A stretch of 64,000 nucleotides of DNA, from NCBI GenBank assembly GCA_965603365.1, contig CBFDCR010000012.1:1-64000 (forward strand). Direction: 5' to 3'. Made by a program: the position numbers and the translations under genes. The notes under the pieces were generated by a model, which worked only from the letters and a program-made list of their open reading frames with translations, did no database searches and was not told the origin of the DNA. Source of the DNA: JAHELQ01 sp965603365 (lineage in GTDB: Bacteria; Acidobacteriota; Aminicenantia; UBA2199). Positions 59,331 to 64,000 of this stretch are shown piece by piece; within the stretch, counting starts at the first letter, position 1, and each line of letters starts with the position of its first letter.

Positions 59331-59449
59331 TTTTTCCTCACACAAATTATTAGCATATTCGATCCCCGCAGTCAATTGTTCCGCAGCAGATCCTGCCCCT
59401 TCCCTCCCCAAAATACACATAGAGTTTTTTTATTAAAATTCAGGAGGTG

Positions 59450-59536
59450 ATGTTTGCTGATTTTGATGCTATAACAATAAAAGAAAAAAACATGGGAAAA
59501 TTGGTGGGCTGGATTTTTATTGAGATTGGTGGTTGA
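59450..59536 (+). CDS. Possible 28-residue small ORF (weak)
   Basis: ATG 59450 stands just after CAGGAGGTG; the ORF ends at TGA 59534-59536 and encodes 'MFADFDAITIKEKNMGKLVG' plus 8 residues. It lies in the 352-base gap 59331-59682, ahead of the aminotransferase promoter. The ribosome site is close to the start (spacing short). No homologue is known to me; it may be chance. Confidence 0.2.
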   Translation: MFADFDAITIKEKNMGKLVGWIFIEIGG

Positions 59537-59561
59537 CAACAGGGAGAAAACATTTTAAGAT
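59533..59561 (+). promoter_or_regulatory. Sigma-70-like promoter of the aminotransferase gene
   Basis: TTGACA (59533-59538), a 17-bp spacer and TAAGAT (59556-59561), leaving an untranslated leader of roughly 115 nt before ATG 59683, long enough to hold a regulatory structure, although I do not recognise one. Confidence 0.7.
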
Positions 59562-59682
59562 TATCGTTAAGGATTTAAATGCGCCGGGAATTAGTGCTAT
59601 TCCATAGGCGGTGTTACTTTTATCACTTTTACCAGATAATGCAGATAAATTTATTTAAAACGATAAATGAGGAGAATAAGAT

Positions 59683-60876
59683 ATGAGCTACACATTTTCA
59701 AAGATGTCAAAAAGCATCGTCCGATCTGAAATCCGTGAAATATTAAAACTGTCCCGCAAGCCGGGAGTCATCTCTTTTGGCGGGGGCCTGCCCGATGCTT
59801 CGCTCTTTCCTATTCAGGACATAATCGCGATTACTAAGGATGTGTTGGAAAAAAAAGGGTATTTAGCCCTACAATATGGGCCGACTGCTGGGGAACCCGA
59901 AATGCTGGAAGCCCTCAGGGATCATATGGCAGAATTTGGAGATAAGACGACCACCGAACAGATATGCGTGACCTCTTCTTCCCAGCAGGGTCTCGATCTG
60001 GTTGCCCTGTTGTTGCTGGACGATGGGGAACCCATTGTGATGGAACTGCCCTCCTATCTCGGTGCCATCCAGGCTTTTCGCCGCTGTGGTGCAGACATGC
60101 GGGGCGTTCTCATGGATGACGATGGCATGGATATCCGACAGTTGATAAAGGTGCTGGATGGCTTAGAGAAGGAAGGCAAAAAGCCGAGGTTCATTTACAC
60201 GGTGCCCGATTTTCAGAATCCTTCGGGTATTACCATGAGCATAGAGCGGCGAAAAGAACTCGTTAGAATTGCTCATGAGAGAGAAATTCCCATTGTGGAG
60301 GATTCGCCCTACCGGGAACTCTCCTTCACCGGCGAAGTGTTACCCAGTCTATGGAACATTGCCGCTGGCAGGGGGGTGCTGATGTTAAAGACCTTTTCCA
60401 AGATGCTCTTTCCCGGCATGCGCATGGGCTGGCTCGTAGGGGAAAAAGATTTGATCGACAAGGTCATCATGCTCAAGCAGTCGGTGGACCTGTGCACCCC
60501 TCCCTTCAACCAACTGATTCTGGCTTCCTATATCAAAAAGGGCAAGATGAAGCAGACCATCGACAAGGCCATCGAATGCTATCGCCCCAAGCGGAAGGCC
60601 ATGCTGGAAGCCCTGGAAAACTATATGCCCAAAGGGGTCTCCTGGTCGAAACCCGACGGCGGTATGTTTTTGTGGGTTACTTTACCGGAATGGGTCGATA
60701 CTAAGGAGATATTTGTAAAGGCGGTGGAACGCAACGTGGCCTATGTCATCGGCCGCCCCTTTCACTGTGATAATTCCGGCAGCAACACCATGAGGTTGAA
60801 CTACTCCTTCCCGTCGGTGGAGCAGGTCGACCAGGGCATCAAACAACTGGCCGAAACCATCAAACAGGTGTTTTAA
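59683..60876 (+). CDS. PLP-dependent class I/II aminotransferase (2-aminoadipate/LysN-like)
   Basis: 397 residues, fold type I. 'ISFGGGLPDASLFP' at the N-terminus, 'LQYGPTAGEPEMLEALRDHM' and 'YTVPDFQNPSGITMSIERRK' are typical of the MocR/2-aminoadipate aminotransferase group. The PLP lysine is in 'LKTFSKMLFPGMRMGW'. No GntR domain is fused. It transfers amino groups between an amino acid and a 2-oxo acid; the substrate is not resolved. GAGGAG lies upstream of the ATG. Confidence 0.93.
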   Translation: MSYTFSKMSKSIVRSEIREILKLSRKPGVISFGGGLPDASLFPIQDIIAITKDVLEKKGYLALQYGPTAGEPEMLEALRDHMAEFGDKTTTEQICVTSSSQQGLDLVALLLLDDGEPIVMELPSYLGAIQAFRRCGADMRGVLMDDDGMDIRQLIKVLDGLEKEGKKPRFIYTVPDFQNPSGITMSIERRKELVRIAHEREIPIVEDSPYRELSFTGEVLPSLWNIAAGRGVLMLKTFSKMLFPGMRMGWLVGEKDLIDKVIMLKQSVDLCTPPFNQLILASYIKKGKMKQTIDKAIECYRPKRKAMLEALENYMPKGVSWSKPDGGMFLWVTLPEWVDTKEIFVKAVERNVAYVIGRPFHCDNSGSNTMRLNYSFPSVEQVDQGIKQLAETIKQVF

Positions 60877-60954
60877 TGTTCCTGTTGAAGGGATTTGATT
60901 CATCAAACCCCTACAGGCCGGGACATGATATGGTTATGCCTTAGGAGTGCGAAC

Positions 60955-61713
60955 ATGAAGATCGATCTGTCTGGTATGAATGTGACCGTCACCGGTGCCA
61001 GCCGGGGGATCGGCCGGGCCATTGTGCAGGCGTTGGCCTCTGCCGGTGCCCGGCTGGGCGTTCATTACTGTCGGAACGAAAAGGCGGCCCGCGAGCTTGC
61101 CCGAGAGGTGGGCAACGGGTCCCAGATTTTCAGGGCCGATCTGTCCAGTGCCCCTGAGTGCTCCAAACTCTTTAATGAGGTTGAAGCGGCATTCGGCACC
61201 ATCCACGCCTGGGTCAACAATGCCGGCATTGCTTTGAAATCACCGTTGGAGATGCAGTCTGAAACCTGGCAGGCAAACTGGCAGCAAACCTTGATGGTCA
61301 ATTTAACGGCCGTGGGACTGCTGTGCCGGTCGGCCATCCGCCATTTTCGTGACCACGGGGGCGGCAGGATTATCAATATCGCTTCACGGGCTGCCTTTAG
61401 GGGAGATACGCCGGAATACCTGGCCTATGCCGCTTCTAAGGGGGGTATCGTTTCCCTGACCCGCTCCATTGCCCGGGGCTGCGGTAAGGAAAATATCAAG
61501 GCCTTCATTATTGCTCCCGGTTTTGTACGCACCGATATGGCTCAGGAATTCTTTGATGAATACGGCGAGGAGATCGCCTTAGATGACATTGCCCTGCCCC
61601 GATTGACCGAGCCGGAGGATCTGGGACCTGTGGTGGCCCTGCTTTGCAGCGGTTTGGCCGATCATGCCACCGGCTCCACCATCGACATCAATGCCGGAAG
61701 CTACGTGCATTGA
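60955..61713 (+). CDS. Short-chain dehydrogenase/reductase (FabG-like)
   Basis: 252 residues from ATG 60955 with TTAGGAG upstream; the frame begins further up at 60895 without support. The Rossmann motif 'TGASRGIG', 'NNAGIA', the catalytic Ser in 'IINIASRAAF' and 'YAASK' (Tyr-x3-Lys) are all present. It is an NAD(P)-dependent oxidoreductase, close to 3-oxoacyl-ACP reductases. It sits 78 bases after the aminotransferase and may be co-transcribed. Confidence 0.92.
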   Translation: MKIDLSGMNVTVTGASRGIGRAIVQALASAGARLGVHYCRNEKAARELAREVGNGSQIFRADLSSAPECSKLFNEVEAAFGTIHAWVNNAGIALKSPLEMQSETWQANWQQTLMVNLTAVGLLCRSAIRHFRDHGGGRIINIASRAAFRGDTPEYLAYAASKGGIVSLTRSIARGCGKENIKAFIIAPGFVRTDMAQEFFDEYGEEIALDDIALPRLTEPEDLGPVVALLCSGLADHATGSTIDINAGSYVH

Positions 61714-61728
61714 TTTTTAATTTGACTC

Positions 61729-61757
61729 TTTACATAAGTTTAACATTTTTATAGAAT
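61729..61757 (+). promoter_or_regulatory. Sigma-70-like promoter, leaderless geometry
   Basis: TTTACA (61729-61734), a 17-bp spacer and TAGAAT (61752-61757). ATG 61763 is six bases after the box. Confidence 0.6.
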
Positions 61758-61762
61758 ATAGG

Positions 61763-63013
61763 ATGGACAATCAAGAACTTCAAAATTTTCAAGATATCAT
61801 TAAGCGTCGGGCAGATTTCCCTTCCCTGGCCCGTCAACATAATGGCTATACGCTGGCGTTTTTTGATGGCCCTGGCGGCACCCAGGTACCGCAGTCGGTC
61901 ATCGATGCCGTCCTCCGATATTATATGACCAGCAACGCCAACGTCCACGGCTCTTTTATCACCTCTCAGGAGACAGACAGACTGGTAGAAGAGGCCCGAT
62001 CCGCCATGGCCGATTTTTTGGGGGCGGAGAGCAACCTCTGCATCTCGTTCGGTGCCAACATGACCAGTCTCACCTTTTCCCTGAGCAAGGCCATCGGCCG
62101 TTTTTTGCAGCCGGGAGAAGAGATCCTGGTCACCCGGTTAGATCATGAAGCCAACCGGGGGCCGTGGCTGGCCCTGCGGGAGAGGGGCATCCGGGTTCGG
62201 GAAGCGGCGATCAAGCCTGACTGTACCCTCGATTATGAGGACTTCCGCAGTAAGCTTACCGATTCGACCCGGTTGGTGGCGGTGGGCCTTGCCGCCAATG
62301 CCTTCGGCACCGTGAACGACCTGGCGCGGATACGGAAATGGGCCTACGAAGTCGGTGCCTGGCTGCTGGTGGATGCCGTGCATTATGCCCCCCATTTTCC
62401 CCTGGATGTGCAAGCCCTGGGGGTGGATTTCCTGTTGTGCTCTGCCTACAAGTTCTACGGCCCCCATGTGGGCATCCTCTATTCCAGAGAGGGGCTGCTG
62501 GATCGAGTCCAAACGGATCGGCTGCGGACGCAGGATCAGCGGGCCCCATACTGCATTGAGACCGGTACGCTGAACCATGCCGCCGTTGCCGGAGTTAAAG
62601 CGGCAGTGGAATACATCGCCTCTTTCGCTGAAGCGGATGGCCAGCGTTCAAGAATTTTTAACGGTATGAGTCGCATCACCGATTGCGAACATGAACTGGC
62701 GCGGTCTCTTTTTGATGGCCTCGATAATATTCCAGGGGTGACCATTTATGGTCCTTCTTTCGGAGATCATCTTCGGGCACCCACAGTCTCTTTTACCGTT
62801 GAGGGCAAGAGACCCGAAGAGGTCTGCCAGTTGCTGGCGGGGAAGGGGATTTGTGCCTCGTACGGCCATTTTTATGCCATCCGGCCCATGGAGGTACTGG
62901 GGCTGCTGGAAATGGGTGGGGTCACTCGATTGGGTATCTCCCTTTACAATACTATGGAGGAGATTAATCGGGTGCTGGATGAAATAAAGCACATCGCTGC
63001 CGAGAGCCATTAG
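61763..63013 (+). CDS. Class V aminotransferase (cysteine-desulfurase-like)
   Basis: 416 residues, fold type I PLP enzyme. 'FFDGPGGTQVPQSVIDAVLRYY' (split), 'ISFGANMTSLTFSLSKAIG', 'LVTRLDHEANRGPWLAL', 'LVDAVHYAPHFPLDVQALGV' and the PLP lysine in 'CSAYKFYGPHVGILY' are typical of the class-V subgroup annotated as cysteine-desulfurase-like (VC1184 type). No conserved Cys loop near residue 330 is evident, so desulfurase activity is uncertain. Confidence 0.9.
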   Translation: MDNQELQNFQDIIKRRADFPSLARQHNGYTLAFFDGPGGTQVPQSVIDAVLRYYMTSNANVHGSFITSQETDRLVEEARSAMADFLGAESNLCISFGANMTSLTFSLSKAIGRFLQPGEEILVTRLDHEANRGPWLALRERGIRVREAAIKPDCTLDYEDFRSKLTDSTRLVAVGLAANAFGTVNDLARIRKWAYEVGAWLLVDAVHYAPHFPLDVQALGVDFLLCSAYKFYGPHVGILYSREGLLDRVQTDRLRTQDQRAPYCIETGTLNHAAVAGVKAAVEYIASFAEADGQRSRIFNGMSRITDCEHELARSLFDGLDNIPGVTIYGPSFGDHLRAPTVSFTVEGKRPEEVCQLLAGKGICASYGHFYAIRPMEVLGLLEMGGVTRLGISLYNTMEEINRVLDEIKHIAAESH

Positions 63014-64000
63014 ATGTTTGACTTTGCCTTTTGGTATACGGCCAGTTTGCTGGTCATTATGACGACTGTACTGGTGCTGGAGTGGATTGAGGCGGATATC
63101 GCCATTTTTTCCGTTTTGATTTTACTCATTGTAGGCGGCGTGATTGATGTAGAGGAGGCTTTTGTCGGTTTTTCCAATCCCGGCATGTTGACCATCTTGT
63201 TTCTGTTTATCGTGGCCGCAGCCATGCAAAAGATCGGTGTAGTCAATCAAATTGGGGAAGCACTATTGGGAAAGACAGGGAGCATAACTAAAAAGCTGTT
63301 TCGTTTCCTGCCGCCCATCTCGGCAATCTCTGCTTTTTTTAACAATACCCCTATTGTGGCCATGCTGATTCCGGTGGTGCGGGGCTGGAGTAAGAAAAAT
63401 CAAATCTCGGTATCGAAGTTGCTGATTCCCCTATCTTACGCCACCATCCTGGGCGGCACCTGTACCCTCATCGGCACCAGTACCAACCTGGTGGTGCATG
63501 GCCTGATGTTGGAGAATGGATTACAGGGGATGGGCTTTTTTGAGATATCCAGAGTGGGTATACCGGTCGCCCTGTTCGGACTGGCTGTCATCATCTTGTT
63601 CGTGCACCGGTTGTTGCCGGATCGTAAAGAGCCGTTGGTGGAACTGGGAGAGGAAACCCGGGAATTCGTGGTGGTCATGAAGGTGGAAAAGGGATATCCC
63701 CATATTGGTAAGTCCATTGAGGCGGCGGGTTTAAGGCACTTAAAGGGATTATTTCTCTTTGAAATCGAACGGCACGCTTACCTGCTGAATTCCGTCGGGC
63801 CGGACGAGAAAATTCAGTTATACGATCGCCTGTTTTTCACCGGGCTGCCGGAGACCATCATGGAGCTCCAGAAAACCCAGGGCCTGTCCTTGCTAAAGGA
63901 TGCGGTCTTTGATTTGAAAAATTACGATTCCGATAACCTGCGTACCTTCGAGGTGGTGGTATCCGCCAATTCACCTCTGGTGGGCAAGAATGTACGGGAG
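63014..64000 (+). CDS. SLC13-family permease, N-terminal part (3' end outside window)
   Basis: The frame is open from ATG 63014, directly after the previous stop (TAGATG), to the window end: 329 residues. It has membrane helices and the SLC13/ArsB-type motifs 'SAFFNNTPIVAMLIP' and 'GTCTLIGTSTNLVVHGL'. Near residue 215 an RCK/TrkA-C-like domain begins ('EFVVVMKVEKGYPHIGKSIE') and a second starts at the edge ('VVSANSPLVGKNVRE'). This is the layout of two-half SLC13 transporters with central TrkA-C domains (SLT/YfbS type). The substrate is unknown. Confidence 0.92.
   Translation, partial: MFDFAFWYTASLLVIMTTVLVLEWIEADIAIFSVLILLIVGGVIDVEEAFVGFSNPGMLTILFLFIVAAAMQKIGVVNQIGEALLGKTGSITKKLFRFLPPISAISAFFNNTPIVAMLIPVVRGWSKKNQISVSKLLIPLSYATILGGTCTLIGTSTNLVVHGLMLENGLQGMGFFEISRVGIPVALFGLAVIILFVHRLLPDRKEPLVELGEETREFVVVMKVEKGYPHIGKSIEAAGLRHLKGLFLFEIERHAYLLNSVGPDEKIQLYDRLFFTGLPETIMELQKTQGLSLLKDAVFDLKNYDSDNLRTFEVVVSANSPLVGKNVRE

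Overview
The window reads as bacterial chromosome from a Gram-negative, probably anaerobic lineage. Pointers are several lipoproteins, a TRAP transporter with a TatT-type lipoprotein, the NADH/NAD sensor Rex, many radical-SAM enzymes, numerous secreted beta-propellers, and RiPP precursors with a 'KKLVLNKKT' leader. The mix resembles Candidatus Aminicenantes/Acidobacteriota-like genomes, but that placement is an inference from gene style, not a database result.

Layout. 0-4 kb: thioesterase, smpB, a CorC/HlyC-type CBS protein, rex, cyclophilin. 4-6 kb: a broken AAA ATPase and a UPF0175/DUF3368 toxin-antitoxin pair. 6-12.2 kb (minus strand): M24 peptidase, then a tight housekeeping run that in transcription order is rplU, rpmA, obg, nadD, rsfS, a sigma-54-type activator, rlmH, DksA-like. 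12.3-18 kb: an orphan RiPP precursor with its own terminator, a membrane protein, mntP, a large secreted beta-propeller, an HD protein, a PIN toxin-antitoxin pair and a 19-unit array of 21-bp repeats. 18.8-23.4 kb: an AT-rich block with a coiled-coil membrane protein, an alpha/beta hydrolase and a complete ECF transporter (S, fused A-A', T). 23.5-34.8 kb: DUF3810-type metalloprotease, YciI, a HEPN-like protein, DagK-PAP2 fusion, AmrS, thioredoxin, a pseudokinase fused to a DUF1566 domain, DUF362 protein, larB, coaD, a P-loop kinase-like protein and dCMP deaminase. 35-39.4 kb: two tandem RiPP precursors and a TRAP operon. 39.7-42.3 kb: a decayed zone with a nonsense-interrupted lipoprotein gene, two further 21-bp arrays, a RiPP precursor and the remnant of a type IIG restriction-modification enzyme.

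42.3-49.3 kb is the most distinctive locus: a secreted beta-propeller, a 61-residue Cys-alternating precursor (CxCxCxCxxxC), a radical-SAM/SPASM maturase, a B12-type radical-SAM enzyme with unusual CX4CX2C spacing, a type II thioesterase-like hydrolase and a secreted ankyrin protein. This looks like a RiPP pathway I cannot match to a named class. 49.3-64 kb: cytidylyltransferase, CDP-alcohol phosphotransferase, a UPF0104 flippase-like protein, another beta-propeller, sirtuin, pRiA4b ORF-3-like protein, several membrane proteins, PilZ, AlkD-like, two PLP enzymes, an SDR, and a permease cut by the window end.

Cross-cutting signals: (i) three intergenic arrays with an almost exact 21-bp period and different unit sequences; (ii) four lantibiotic-style precursor genes without neighbouring maturases; (iii) sigma-70-like promoters, several placed so that transcription should begin at or next to the start codon (leaderless mRNAs); (iv) genes interrupted by in-frame stops or frameshifts.
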